Assembly: GCA_015956445.1 (NCBI GenBank)
Contig: WIUZ02000012.1
Location: forward strand, 1 to 64,000
Length of the DNA: 64,000 nt
From: Thelephora terrestris
Lineage: Eukaryota > Basidiomycota > Agaricomycetes > Thelephorales > Thelephoraceae
Direction: 5' to 3'
Below, piece after piece: positions 46,127 through 57,045 of this stretch (within the stretch, counting starts at the first letter, position 1; each line of letters opens with the position of its first letter). Made by a program: the position numbers and the translations under genes. A model generated the notes under the pieces. The model was not told the origin of the DNA. It saw only the letters and a list, made by a program, of their open reading frames with translations, and did not search any database.

Positions 46127-47070
46127 GAGCACAATGGGGAGCGGATGACGCACAAAGCATTCAAGAAAAGGGGGCACAGACAACGGGCAGGAACCCTCTT
46201 GAGGAGGGGTAGAAGTTGTTGCCATCCGACAAACCAGAGGCAACACCAAAGGGGAGGAGAAGGCGGGATATGGATTTGAAGAGGGAATTGCCGAGTTTCG
46301 ATTGGCGATCGGTGCCACGAGGCTCTGAGCCATGCCAGAGGTTAAACACTGAGAGGGGAGAAGCCTCAGGAGGGGTGGGACTCGGGTGGGACTTCAAGCT
46401 TCACCGGTCGCCTGTCAACGTAAGAAATAGCCGAGCCGAAGTCCCGTTGATCGGTGGCCATGGTGCCGTTCTTGATTTAGGTAATCGGAAGCGCCGGTTT
46501 GCCGATTCACATGATGTTGCCGTTTTAGCCACTTGTCGACGGAATGAGTACTTGTCCATGGTCCGGCAGATACAGAGTAGCAAGCTGGCTGGGAGAGAAA
46601 ATGTAAGAACTGCCATTTTAAGCATCTTATCCCTCGAGGAGGAGGACGGAATGGACTGTGTCGAAGAGGGAGACGGAGCTGGGGAGCAAATAGCCAAGCG
46701 AAGTTTGACAACCGGTGCTGCATGGTTCTCGGCGCTCCACAGATCAGGAAGCCAACCAGAGGGAAGCGGGTGCCACGCTGGGATGTTTGCGGTCCCCTGA
46801 GAGAGGCTGCACCAGTGAATCTGTCCAAGACAGTAAAGGATGTTGCTGTCCAATAGATCAGAGGCAAGTTTTTGGAGGAGGGGAGGGGAAGGTACTCGAG
46901 CGGGAGAAAGAGTGGAATATGCAATAGCCAAGCCGAAGTCCTGTTGGTCACAAGCTGTGGCACTGCACCTGATATAAGTGATCGGTGTGCAAAATACAAT
47001 TGTAATACTTGGGACGAAGGGATGGCGAACGAGGTTTGGGTTTGCAAAAGGTAGGTGCCCTTGCAAGTTG
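46127..47070. repeat. Degenerate repeat region
   Basis: Variants of AATAGCCAAGCCGAAGTCC recur near 46285, 46428, 46690, 46922 and again at 52428. A 194-codon plus-strand frame (46216-46800) runs through it but shows no domain and is probably fortuitous. The left part (to GAGGCTCTGA at 46329) matches 52380-52481. Confidence 0.55.
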
Positions 47071-47076
47071 TCAATT

Positions 47077-47291
47077 GGGTGACTATCCGTAGGAGTACAT
47101 TAGACGAGGAATAGTAGAAGGGTGCCACCAGCCAAGTTTCGCAGCGTTTCTGACCCTATGGAGCGGTCGGGGTCCTGATACCGATTGACAGTTCCCTCAA
47201 ATGTCCTTAGATATTCATCTGGATTCAAGTGTACGCTGTGTAGATCCTACAGACAGTCACCCACTGCGTACATCCCACAGACAAGTCACTC
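47077..47291. mobile_element. Short TIR element (MITE), copy 4, extended end
   Basis: The left end is GGGTGACTATCCGTAGGA. An internal right end (GACAGTCACCC) occurs at about 47262, but the flanking ATT duplication (47074-47076) matches ATT only after a second, outer end at 47291 (ACAAGTCACTC). The element therefore carries a duplicated right terminus and is 215 bp. Confidence 0.75.
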
Positions 47292-47342
47292 ATTCAATGA
47301 GTGTTTTTGCAACCCTGTACAGACAACAGACTGATTTACGAC

Positions 47343-49765
47343 TGTCAGGCCGACGCGACCTCTACAGTTCAATAGCACTCTTGCTATCCAAACCTATCGC
47401 ACTCAAGGTTTAAACACACAGTTATAACCTTGTTGCAAACCTAGGGATATCGGAAATCTCTTCACGGACTAGATTGGAGAGGAGGAGAAAGAAGGAGACA
47501 AGGGTCTTCAGGCACTCTTGCTCTAAGCACACAGCAGTAGAGGTCACGGAGAGTCTGATGATAACAAATCTAAGGAGTACAGGCTAAACTACTCCGAGTA
47601 TATATACTACTTAGATTTGTGATGTGACCGTTACATGTAACTACTCTATGGATACAAACACAGACAAACATGGTCCGTGCGCAGCACTGCATGGTCTGTG
47701 CGTTACGTAGTGACTAATGCTACAAATTATCAGCTGATAAACGAAAGTGCGGCGGCCAATAGCAATTTGAGAGCATTACAAAGCAGTTACAAAGCATGAC
47801 GTATCCTGAGAATGTTCGGAAGGAATGTGGGTATGGCTGACTAACAGCCAATGGCAAAAGGGGAGCATATGACTAAGAAATAGGGGCATATGATGTCATG
47901 TGGGTCATGCGCAGTAAACAATAGAAATGATGACTCAACTCCTGAGTCATGGAAGGGGCGTGGCATTTGGTATATAACTAAAGGGGGTTGGATGACTGGG
48001 TCTCTCAACAAACCCACCTTTGTTACACACTCACAACATGCCTCGTGCCTCTACTCGCAATCCCACTCGTCGTTCTTCCTCTTATTCTCCTGTGCAGGAG
48101 AATAACTACAACATCGACCGCTTCTCCCATGCCCGCCGTGATCCGTCCCGCCCTTATCCTACTTTGGGAGCTATTATGGACTGGACCGCCACCGCCGACC
48201 CTAATGAGGGGTTCTCTGATTTAGGTGGGGGCCCTGCTTGCGAATTCCGATCTAGGAAACCAAGCTAACTCCTTTTAGGTTTTAGGGACTTTCTCCAAGC
48301 CGCTCGTAGGGTGTCTCGGCGCAAGTTGGCGCGCATCGAGACCAACCCATATGCAAGCGAACTCCTCAATAGGGGTGTTGAGTTCATGACGGAGTCCAAT
48401 GAGACCTTCAACTCCGTGTTGGAGGCCAGCGTTCTCCATACGGGGAATGTTGGGTCCATGTTAATGGATGAAGTGGCTCACGTCAATGAACGTATTGATG
48501 GTCGTCGTGAGGAGATAGAAGCTTTGGAGAATTGGAAAGAGGATATGCAGGGAGTTATTCACGGACAGGAGGATAGCGTTGTTCGGCAGGGGGCCGATAT
48601 TGATTTGCTAAAGGTAAATGTGGGGTCGGGAGATAATTGACTTTTCTAACCCAACATTTCCTTTAGGGAGAGGTGACCACTCTCAAGGACTTGGTTCGGG
48701 CTCTGGTTACCAAAACCGGAGAATTGGAGGATGATAAGGTAAGGGGTAGGGGTTGAAGGTTTTTTGATATCTTCTAACCCTATTCCTTTAGGTTCGCCTT
48801 ACTCGTCGTATTTCCGAGTTGACCGGAGAGGTCCGGGATCTCCAGAGGAGATGTAACGAGCCGGATGTCCGAGTCAAAGAAGAGGAGGGAGATGAAGTTC
48901 TGCATCGGGCCGGGTCGCCGATCATCCCTAACCGGGCTGAGTCGCCACCCGCTCGTCTGTTGGTTCGTCACGAGAACAGGTTGGTTCCCGTTGATGATGA
49001 GGTTATCGAGATCGGGAGCGACGAGTTTTATCAGAACTTGGGAGTTGTTCGTAGGGACACCCCTCGTCCTGGATTCGTATCTACTCCTTGGGGTAGTCAC
49101 CGTCAATGGCCTGCTCTGGAGTACGATCCGTATGCCGAGTTCGTTCCTGATAGCGAACCGAACTCTGACACAGAGCTTCCAGATTACGATGACTTGTCGG
49201 ACGTGGACCCGAACGAGATCCGGGAGCAGAACTGGTTGAATGAGGAGTTGGTGAGATCGGCATTGGAAGTAGTACAAAGGATTCGAAGAGATATTGATTA
49301 AATAACTCTTTTGTACTGTCGGCTTCCAATTAATCTTCTTTCTATTTTGTCTATTGTGCGCGATCCATGAGTCGTAAAACATAATGGTTTTCATAAGTCC
49401 AATCCAAGGGTCAGATTAATAAGCCGGTTGACTTCTGCGAGAGGTCAGCGCGCGACGCTTATTAATGCATCCCTTGTTGTCGGTAGCCTGAATATCTACT
49501 AGTCGTCCAGGGGCAACGGAGGGCCAGGTAGGGGGGATCTTTGTATGAAGGTCCGCCGGTACATGTTCACGTATTATACCTCGGGTCTTCTGGGGTATCT
49601 TGACTAGTAGCACGTTCCACGTATTGGACTTTGAGTCGTTAAGCATAGGGCATACTGCATAGTAAACAGTTTTCCGCCGTGTTTAGGGCAGGGCACCAAC
49701 TGACTTAGTGGTGATGAGGCGTTAAATGAAGGAAATAAAAGGGGGTAAACGGCGAAATCATCACA
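47343..49765 (-). mobile_element. 2.4-kb LTR-like unit, copy B
   Basis: It is 2423 bp, inverted relative to copies A and C. Ends are TGTCAGGCCGACGC (left) and CGGCGAAATCATCACA (right). The perfect ACGAC duplication is at 47338-47342 and 49766-49770. No internal retroelement region is present. The embedded gene reads on the plus strand and is open. Confidence 0.87.
48038..49301 (+). CDS. Coiled-coil protein carried by LTR-like unit, copy B
   Basis: Exons are 48038-48224, 48279-48613, 48667-48738 and 48792-49301; introns are 53-54 bp and all phases agree, giving 367 aa. A TATATAA box about 65 bp upstream of the ATG could drive it. Features are as in copy A: basic Ser-rich N-terminus, central coiled coil (NETFNSVLEASVLHTGNVGS onward) and acidic C-terminus ending VVQRIRRDID. 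The first donor is weak (GTGGGG). The frame is fully open, unlike copy C, which argues for recent insertion or selection. Confidence 0.77.
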
Positions 49766-49807
49766 ACGACTGCCTCAAGAGGCAAAAGCCGAGTAAAACC
49801 ATTGCAT

Positions 49808-51170
49808 TCACAAATGTAAACAACAGTCAAAACTATCCCACACGGTCTGGTGAGTGAAGTATGCAGCTGAGATCCTCTGACCGCCCTCCCACCCTTCTAC
49901 ACTATGTGAAAAGGCCCAACCTCTGAAAAAGATAAGGTCCCCAGGCAGATATCTGAGGCGAAGGTTCAGCTCATCAATGCGGAAATCTCCACCTTGGGTG
50001 AAGGTTCCAGCTGCATGGAGGGGGGTCCATTCCAGAGGCGGGCTCCTCTCGTCCCTATGTTTTGGCGTCTGAGAGTTAAACAGGAGCGCCTGCCCTGCCA
50101 ATAAGAAGGGTCCACCGCATTGAAGGCGCGAAGGTAGGGCAGCTTGTCCATTGAGGTTTCTCTGAGTTTTGAGTACTGGGACACAGCTCCGGGATCAAGA
50201 TGTTCCAGTACATTGTTGAGTCTCTTTGCGACAAACTGAAACTCTGAGAGGGCTTCCGTGGTGGCAGAAAACTTCCGCCCGCTCCCAAGGATGGTTGACG
50301 ACGGGACAGGGGGCTCTTTCTGCTCGGATTTGAGTTTTGCACACACAAAGGGGAGAGACCACCCACCGAGTGACCTATTGCATGCCAACAAGTTACTAGT
50401 TTTATCCGGCCGCAAAGTTTGCCTTCAACCTGCCGGTAAGTGGCCTTGGAGTTCCTCCACTTTCCATCGGCATCTCCTCCTGCGGTAGGCTTCGTGGTTT
50501 CACAAAGTTTAGCATAATCATCGTTGAACTTGTTCTGTTTCAAAGTCAGTGTGTGAAAATTAGCAAGGCAGAAGGGTGCCGACCAGTGATTTAGTTCGTT
50601 GCCAGCAAGGTATGTGGAGGACTATGGGAATGCCGTTCTTGTCCACAGCAAGACGGGGTTTGTCGTCAAGCCATGCAGTCTCCAGCTCCAGCACCAAATT
50701 ACAGGGCGGAGGTCCCTTCCCACTGGCGGCTTCGACAGTCTGACGGAGGTCGAAACTGTCAAAGACAACTTGAGAAGAGGATTCAGATCGGTGTTCAATG
50801 CAAAAACTGAAAGCGACATAGAGCCCCTACCCGGCGCCTCTCTGGCTTTTAGGACGGATCTGACATCATGTCTGAGAAGCCCGCGGAGGCGTTCGGCATC
50901 ACTTGTCTTGGTCGAAGCACGGCTGGAAGGAAACCTAGTTGAGAGCTTCAAGTGGGAAAGACAAACCGGCTTACCTTTTTTTCTTTGAGGTAGATGCATT
51001 CCCCTCTTTGTTTGATTCGCGCTCCATCGGAGGAGATGAGATTCTGGGAGCCTGCCCGGAAGGCTTGTCCTCCTCTAAATCAGTCAACACTGGGTCATCG
51101 AAATATGCCTTGTTTATCTCTTCCCAACTCCAACCGTCGTACTCGTGGCCTTGGGAGTCCATGGGGCTGA
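49808..51170 (-). pseudogene. TET/JBP-like 2OG-Fe(II) oxygenase relic
   Basis: The C-terminal frame reads GQALLFNSQTPKHRDERS, FTQGGDFRIDELNLRLRYLP, GDLIFFRGWAFSHSVEGWEG and GQRISAAYFTH. The HxD (HRD), a histidine 51 residues later and an arginine 10 further are the iron and 2-oxoglutarate ligands of this fold, and the framework resembles fungal TET/JBP proteins, which oxidise 5-methylcytosine. Upstream blocks (FDSFDLRQTVEAASGKGPPP, ETAWLDDKPRLAVDKNGIPI) fit the same family. The start may be the ATG at 51162 (MDSQGHEYDGWSWEE). The frame shifts by one base near 50098 (YWQ to GQALL) and again upstream, so as read it is not functional. Confidence 0.68.
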
Positions 51171-51763
51171 AATTCCACTGGATTAGAAAGGGAGGGCTGA
51201 CGATTCAACCAGGGGCAAGACGGGACCAACCGGAAAAGGGGGGGTACTGCTGGGGCAAAGATTCGACGGAGACCAAGGCCAAGGTATATCCCGATAATCA
51301 AGCAGCGGGTGTCTCCCAAGGGGCGTTGAAGGGAGGAGAGCCAGAGGGGGTCAAAGAGAAGAGGAAGACGCCAACGATTGTCTTTGCGGCGATTGAATTA
51401 GGACCCGGCTATCGGAGACATCGCGGAAGGCTAAAACACTTGAGACAGATTCGGCTGTGCGGCAAGAAGACAGCCGACTCGGAGGCTTTTGCAAAGTTTC
51501 CATTGGGAGGTAGAACGTCCCCCACAGAGGACATGTCCAACGTCTACAGGACTGTTTGCTGAACAAGAACGACGCAGGTAGCTTTTGCCAGGGAGAAAGG
51601 GAAGGACCAAAAGCTCTAGGCACTTTGTAATAGTGCCCTTTGCAGCCGAAACTAAGGCCGAGTTGGCGAGTTGGACCAAAAAAGGAAGTGGAAGGGAAGT
51701 CACGCTTGGGTTCAAACTTAGGCCGGTAAAAAAGGGACGTAATGTGCGGCATAAGCCTATCTA
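51171..51763. other. Upstream region of the oxygenase relic
   Basis: No separate gene is recognised. Minus-strand frames here are Ser/Leu rich without domains. Confidence 0.35.
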
Positions 51764-51960
51764 GGATCCGGCACGAAAAGAGCCACCGAACAGGTAAAAA
51801 GAGAGAACACAGAGTATGGCAAGAAACAACCTGTTTGGGATCCGGCAAACACAGAGTCACCGAACAGGTTGAGAGGGAAACAAAGAGTGCAGCAGGAAAC
51901 AACCAGTCCGGGATCCGGCAAACACAGAGTCACCGAACAGGTTGGGAGAGGAAACGAGGT
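51764..51960. repeat. 72-75-bp tandem repeat
   Basis: Units begin GGATCCGGCA at 51764, 51839 and 51911 and contain CACCGAACAGGTTG. The last one is partial. Confidence 0.8.
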
Positions 51961-51971
51961 ACGGTGGGATT

Positions 51972-51991
51972 GGGGGGGGGGGGGGGGGGGG
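51972..51991. repeat. G20 homopolymer
   Basis: Twenty consecutive G, able to form a G-quadruplex and likely to vary in length. Confidence 0.85.
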
Positions 51992-52041
51992 TTAATACTG
52001 TAAATACAAAAATACCACGAAGACCAAAGATACCAAATCTT

Positions 52042-52243
52042 CAACAACCCAGAACCCACAGCGGCCAGAGCCGCGTAAACCAACAGGTGGTAGACACGGA
52101 CAGAAGCAAACCTCCGACGAGATAGCAACATCGTTAACGAGGCGAAAGCCCCAGAACCCACAGTAGCCAGAGCCGCGTAAACCGACAGGCGGTGAACACG
52201 GACAGAAGCAAACCTCCGATGCAACAGCGTCTCTTTGACGAGG
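52042..52243. repeat. 102-bp minisatellite, second locus
   Basis: Two units match those at 45771-45974. They are followed by the same 28-bp palindromes, so the whole block is a duplicated module. Confidence 0.8.
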
Positions 52244-52260
52244 TACAAAGTTCCAGCACA

Positions 52261-52343
52261 GTTCACACCCGATATATCAGGTGAGAACGAGTGCGACGGG
52301 GAGGTGTGAGACCCAGTTCACACCCAATAATTCAGGTGAGAAC
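52261..52343. repeat. Two phased 28-bp palindromes (module Y)
   Basis: Copies are at 52261 and 52316, 55 bp apart. The second has one change in the left half (CCCAATA for CCCGATA). The sequence continues to GAGGCTCTGA at 52481 as in module X. Confidence 0.83.
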
Positions 52344-52481
52344 GAGTACGAGGGGTGAGCGGATGACGCACAAGGTGTCCAAGAAAAGAGGGGCGGGGAA
52401 GAGAAGGTGGGAGTTGAAGTTGAAGAGGGAATAACCGAGCGAAGTTCCATCGCGATCAGTGATCGGTACCACGAGGCTCTG

Positions 52482-53848
52482 ACACTGGGGGCAAGGGTTG
52501 GTTTACTGAGTCAGTAAACTGTGAGTAAATTACAAGTAAATGGAAAAAGAACCTAGTGAAATACTTGTCTGGCAAGCACAAAGAAAATTCACAATTTACT
52601 GAGCCAATTTACCTGCAATTTACTGGGTTCAGTATGCGCTCAGTATGTTTGCAGTTTACTGGGTCATGTGACCACAGTTTCCCCATTAGGTAAACCTCGG
52701 AAAAATTCACAATTTACTGAACAAATTTACCAGCAGTTTACTGAGCCACTTGCCCAATCAGTATGTTTTTAATTTGCTGAGTGGTTTGATCACAGTTTAC
52801 TGGACTCAGTAAACTGGAAAAAAACCAAACTGGTTTACTGATGACGTCCCTGATTGGTCAATTCTAAAAATAACCGAAAATTTACCTGGACGTGTCATTG
52901 TCAGTAAACTGCAAGTTTTCTTTCAGTAAATTGGAAATACACGTCTGGTAAACTGGGAAAATATGTGACAATTTGATCGTGGTTTACTGGACTCAGTAAA
53001 TCAAAAAAAAACCTAACCGGTTTATTGACAATGTACCTGATTGGCTAATTTGAAAAATACTCGAAATTTTACCAGGACGTGTCTTTATCAGCAAACTGCA
53101 AGTTTTCTTTCAGTAAATCACAAGTACACGTAAAGTAAACCAGAAAACACGTGTAAACTGTAAGTAAATTCAAAGTTTACGTGTTTTCTGGTTTACTTTA
53201 CGTGTACTTGTGATTTACTGAAAGAAAACTTGCAGTTTGCTGATAAAGACACGTCCTGGTAAAATTTCGAGTATTTTTCAAATTAGCCAATCAGGTACAT
53301 TGTCAATAAACCGGTTAGGTTTTTTTTTGATTTACTGAGTCCAGTAAACCACGATCAAATTGTCACATATTTTCCCAGTTTACCAGACGTGTATTTCCAA
53401 TTTACTGAAAGAAAACTTGCAGTTTACTGACAATGACACGTCCAGGTAAATTTTCGGTTATTTTTAGAATTGACCAATCAGGGACGTCATCAGTAAACCA
53501 GTTTGGTTTTTTTCCAGTTTACTGAGTCCAGTAAACTGTGATCAAACCACTCAGCAAATTAAAAACATACTGATTGGGCAAGTGGCTCAGTAAACTGCTG
53601 GTAAATTTGTTCAGTAAATTGTGAATTTTTCCGAGGTTTACCTAATGGGGAAACTGTGGTCACATGACCCAGTAAACTGCAAACATACTGAGCGCATACT
53701 GAACCCAGTAAATTGCAGGTAAATTGGCTCAGTAAATTGTGAATTTTCTTTGTGCTTGCCAGACAAGTATTTCACTAGGTTCTTTTTCCATTTACTTGTA
53801 ATTTACTCACAGTTTACTGACTCAGTAAACCAACCCTTGCCCCCAGTG
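52482..53848. mobile_element. 1.37-kb palindromic CACTG element, TTTACTG family
   Basis: It starts CACTGGGGGCAAGGGTTGG and ends with its reverse complement. Arms of about 670 bp (52482-53151 and 53180-53848) appear almost identical, with a 28-bp spacer. TGA is duplicated at 52479-52481 and 53849-53851. The arms are built of variants of TTTACTG and CAGTAAA, many per arm, often in inverted pairs. There is no coding capacity. The 3-bp duplication and CACTG end suggest a CACTA/CMC-type foldback element. Confidence 0.9.
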
Positions 53849-54230
53849 TGAGCTACGCGCCGGTGCGTGTGACGCTTCGCTTGATTCGGTAATCGAAATT
53901 CAAATTCCACCGATTGTTGATGTCAACTCCGCCTCCTGCCTTCTCCTCCCCTTCGGTGTTGCCTCTGATTTATCGGATGGCAACAATTTCTACCCTTCCT
54001 AGGAGGGTTCCTTGCCTGTCGTCTGTGCCCCTTTTTCTTAGACGCCTTGCTCGTCATCCGTTCCCCCTTGTGCTGGTTCTCACCTGATCTATCGGGTATG
54101 AACCGGTCTTACGCCACCTGTCTTGCTTTTTCTCACCTGATTTATCGGGTGTGAACTTTACCGGAACTTAGTACCTACTCAACGACGTTGCCATCTTGTC
54201 AGAGTTTTGTTCACTTTGGTGCATGCTCCT
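53849..54230. repeat. Module Z, inverted copy of modules X and Y
   Basis: It contains two 28-bp palindromes (54076-54103 and 54129-54156, spacing 53 bp) and a region that is the diverged reverse complement of 46160-46330 and 52380-52481. Y and Z therefore face each other across the palindromic insertion. Confidence 0.75.
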
Positions 54231-54301
54231 CCTAAATGGCACTGGAACCAGCTGCCGTAGGCGTCGGGGGGTTTCTGACGCTCTCGTCGTTTGGTTGCGC
54301 A

Positions 54302-54625
54302 GGTCAGACTGGTTTGGGAAAGTCGACATTGATTAACACGCTCTTCGCGTCGCACTTGATTGATTCGAAAGGCCGCTTTGCTTCAGATGAGGAGGTCCGG
54401 CAGACGACGGAAATTCATCCAGTCTCGCATAGTAGTAAGTCGTTCATTCAAGCACGCTTTGCCGTTGGAGCTTAAACAAGCCGGGGCGAATGAATGCTGG
54501 TTACTGATGGGGTACTTCATGTCCGCTTGATTCGTTGCTGTAGTTATCGTGGAAAATGGTGTGAGGCTGAGGTTGAACATCGTTGATACGCCCGGATACG
54601 GCGACCAAGTCAACAATGATAACTG
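54302..54625 (+). pseudogene. Septin GTPase fragment
   Basis: After a TGCGCAG acceptor the frame gives GQTGLGKSTLINTLFASHLI (P-loop), SDEEVRQTTEIHPVSH, an intron (about 54433-54542), then VENGVRLRLNIVDTPGYGDQ and VNNDN (DxxG motif), ending at a GTTAGT donor. This is the start of a septin G domain; septins form filaments at division sites. The piece begins and ends at splice sites, and the rest of the gene is not downstream. Confidence 0.8.
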
Positions 54626-54629
54626 GTTA

Positions 54630-55290
54630 GTTTGATCCTAATTCGATGTTTCGCTTCGCACAGCCCTGTTGCGTCCAAGTTTATCGCTCTCGTTTTACGT
54701 GGCTCTGGAGCTACTGTGGGTTCATGGTCACAGCTGAAACTGCCTATGTTTGCTCTAAAGTCTCTCATTTGTCCCGCTGCCTGATCCAAGATGCACAAAA
54801 AGGCACTGCAACTGACAAGCTAAGTGCGCATATAACTGGCATTCCGCCTCCTCTTAATCTACCTTTTTGTCAGATCTTTGTAAGCCCAAGCTTTCCCACT
54901 CTTTGTAAACGAAGCCCCTACCCGGGCTGACTGGACAGTAGGTAGCTTATCTGAACGAATGCTTATCCTATTTTCCCAAGAACGTGACCCTACTCCGAAT
55001 AATAAATACCTAGATCGTACATATAGCCCTGTATTAGATAGGGAGAATCCAGGACCCTTTACGACAGTTCTTGCTTTCGCGTGTTTGCTTCAACCTCCCT
55101 TGCTCTCACCCGGTTATAGGAGTCCTCTGAACCAGAACCAGTTCGTACTGAGGTTGAAGCTTCACACTCTTGCGGCAACTCAGGATCACGCGGGGGAAAC
55201 AAAACAAGGAGCTGGATATTGTTTTGGTTTGCAAAAACCAAAACCATGATAGTAACTACAAAAGTACGCGAAGCTCAGTGTAAAAATGAT
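54630..55290. other. No gene recognised
   Basis: Short frames only, between the septin fragment and the 3' end of the zinc-finger gene. Confidence 0.45.
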
Positions 55291-55294
55291 TATA

Positions 55295-57045
55295 TCAAGG
55301 CGGCGATATCAAGGCAGCGAAAATTTTGTCCAGGCGGTCAGGCAGCGGGCGGTACCCCTTCAAACGTCGAACCACAAGGAACCCTGAACACTTCTTGGTC
55401 CCACACTTGAAGACCTGCTTGATGTTGTACCTTTTCTTTGTGGCTTTCGGTACAACCCAAGGACGGTAGGCGTTGCAGATCTTGCACTGCAATGGGAATC
55501 TTCCTCCGTTAGGTCGGGCGGTGGGGTGGACTCGTTCGAAACGCTCCATCTCCACACCTGTTTCGGTCCACTGAAGGTGGACAACCCCGGTGTAATGGAG
55601 GGTGGACGATAGAGAGAGGGCGGCAGGGACGGTGTCTTTGGACGGACGACCGGTGACCAGGACGTTCATCACAAACTCGGTGATGAATGGAGTGATCCTA
55701 TAAGGATCAAGGTCGGCCTCCGAAAAAGCGAAGGTGTCCGCAAATTTGAACCTGCCATAGAAAAGGCAGGGCAGTCAACATTGACATCATAACGATGGGC
55801 CTTACTTACGAGTTTGCGACCTCACGGAGCTCTTTGCGGGCAGCGGGAACACGGACAACGGAGCCACAGGCAGCCAACACCATCATCGAGTACTTTCTGG
55901 ACTGAAAGTACTCGCGCAGATCTGGACCAATGACTTTCTCAAAAAACTAGAGGTAATCAGTCAAAAGTAAAGTTGAAAAAATGGCTGACGCTCACATCAG
56001 ATATCCCAGTGCTCTGAGAGGTTGTATTGCCGTCCCCGCAATACATGAGGTCGCCCCTTTCTTTGTCCGAATGGGTGTGGACGATCAGGATAGCTTGGTC
56101 AAAGTTTTCACTAGTTGTATCAGGGTTAGCTACTGTATTGAAAACGGGGATAGCCGACTTAGTTGCTCACCGGTTCAACAGATTCACCACTCTGGCAACC
56201 TTCTCACGGTGCGGTTCGAGGTTGCTGGGGTCAACGTTGAAAGGGATGCAACGGTACTTCAGGTCTTGGGGATTTTGCGAGAAGAAACCCTGGAGCTCCA
56301 CGTGGAGAGCCAGCGCAGGGGTGCCCTTGCCGGCAACGGAGGCCATGATGAATTCAAGCACTATGACGGATGAGCTCTTGTAACGGACGCCGTGATCTCC
56401 TTTTGCGGTGTTGGCAATGGTCATACCCTGTGGGAAAACCAGCGCATCTCCTTTCCACAGACCCTGCGCAACAGTCAGGGTAGATGAGAGAGAGAGGACT
56501 GGCAGACGAGAAACTTACGTAGAAGATGTTTCGCCTTCCACAGCAAGTGGGACACTCGTATGTGCAGGAGTCCAGTTCTTCTTTCTCCATCCCTGCTAAC
56601 TCGGGAATGCATCCGGGACAGTTGGACCGCCCGCACTTGCTGCATGTGACCGAGGACGCATGGCCATTCCCGCACAGCGAACACCACTGTCAAATCATTA
56701 GGACAAGCACTTACAAGATAAAGAGAGGGGTCGTACCAGGTCACCAGGCTGGACGCTGGATGGGCGTCCAGTCCTTACTTTCTTTGGTAGGACAACCGCC
56801 GGGAGTACCGAATCCTGAGAGGATTGGGGAAGAGCCGGTGCCCCGGCTGGGGAGAGTTCCACAGACGTGGAAACCGGTCCAGGGATTCCAAGCGGGCAAT
56901 GCGTTGCTGTCCCGCCGGTGGACTTGAGCTTGCCGCCGTTCATCTTCCTTGCAGTGTTCTTCTTACCCTTCGTCTTCTCCACAAGGAGATCGAGCGGGTT
57001 GCTCGGTCTCATCCCGGCCGCAGAATGCTTGTTGACCCTTGCCAT
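55295..57045 (-). CDS. Zinc-finger protein of unknown function, six exons, intact
   Basis: Exons are 57045-56737, 56686-56519, 56463-56171, 56110-55996, 55946-55810 and 55751-55295; all phases agree (492 aa) and introns are about 50-60 bp. The N-terminus is basic and Pro/Ser rich (MARVNKHSAAGMRPSNPLDL). Exon 2 holds a Cys-rich module, WCSLCGNGHASSVTCSKCGR, then SNCPGCIPELAG and YECPTCCGRR, of PHD/RING style. Exons 3-5 form a globular part (SVIVLEFIMASVAGKGTPAL, AILIVHTHSDKERGDLMYCG). A second Cys pair set near the end (LQCKIC...FKCGTKKCSG) may bind another zinc. I do not recognise the family. A nuclear or chromatin role is only suggested by the finger. Confidence 0.7.

Noticed and set aside
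46401-47128. Minus-strand frames of 221 and 237 codons
   Set aside because: They overlap in different frames across degenerate repeats and into MITE copy 4; no domain signal.
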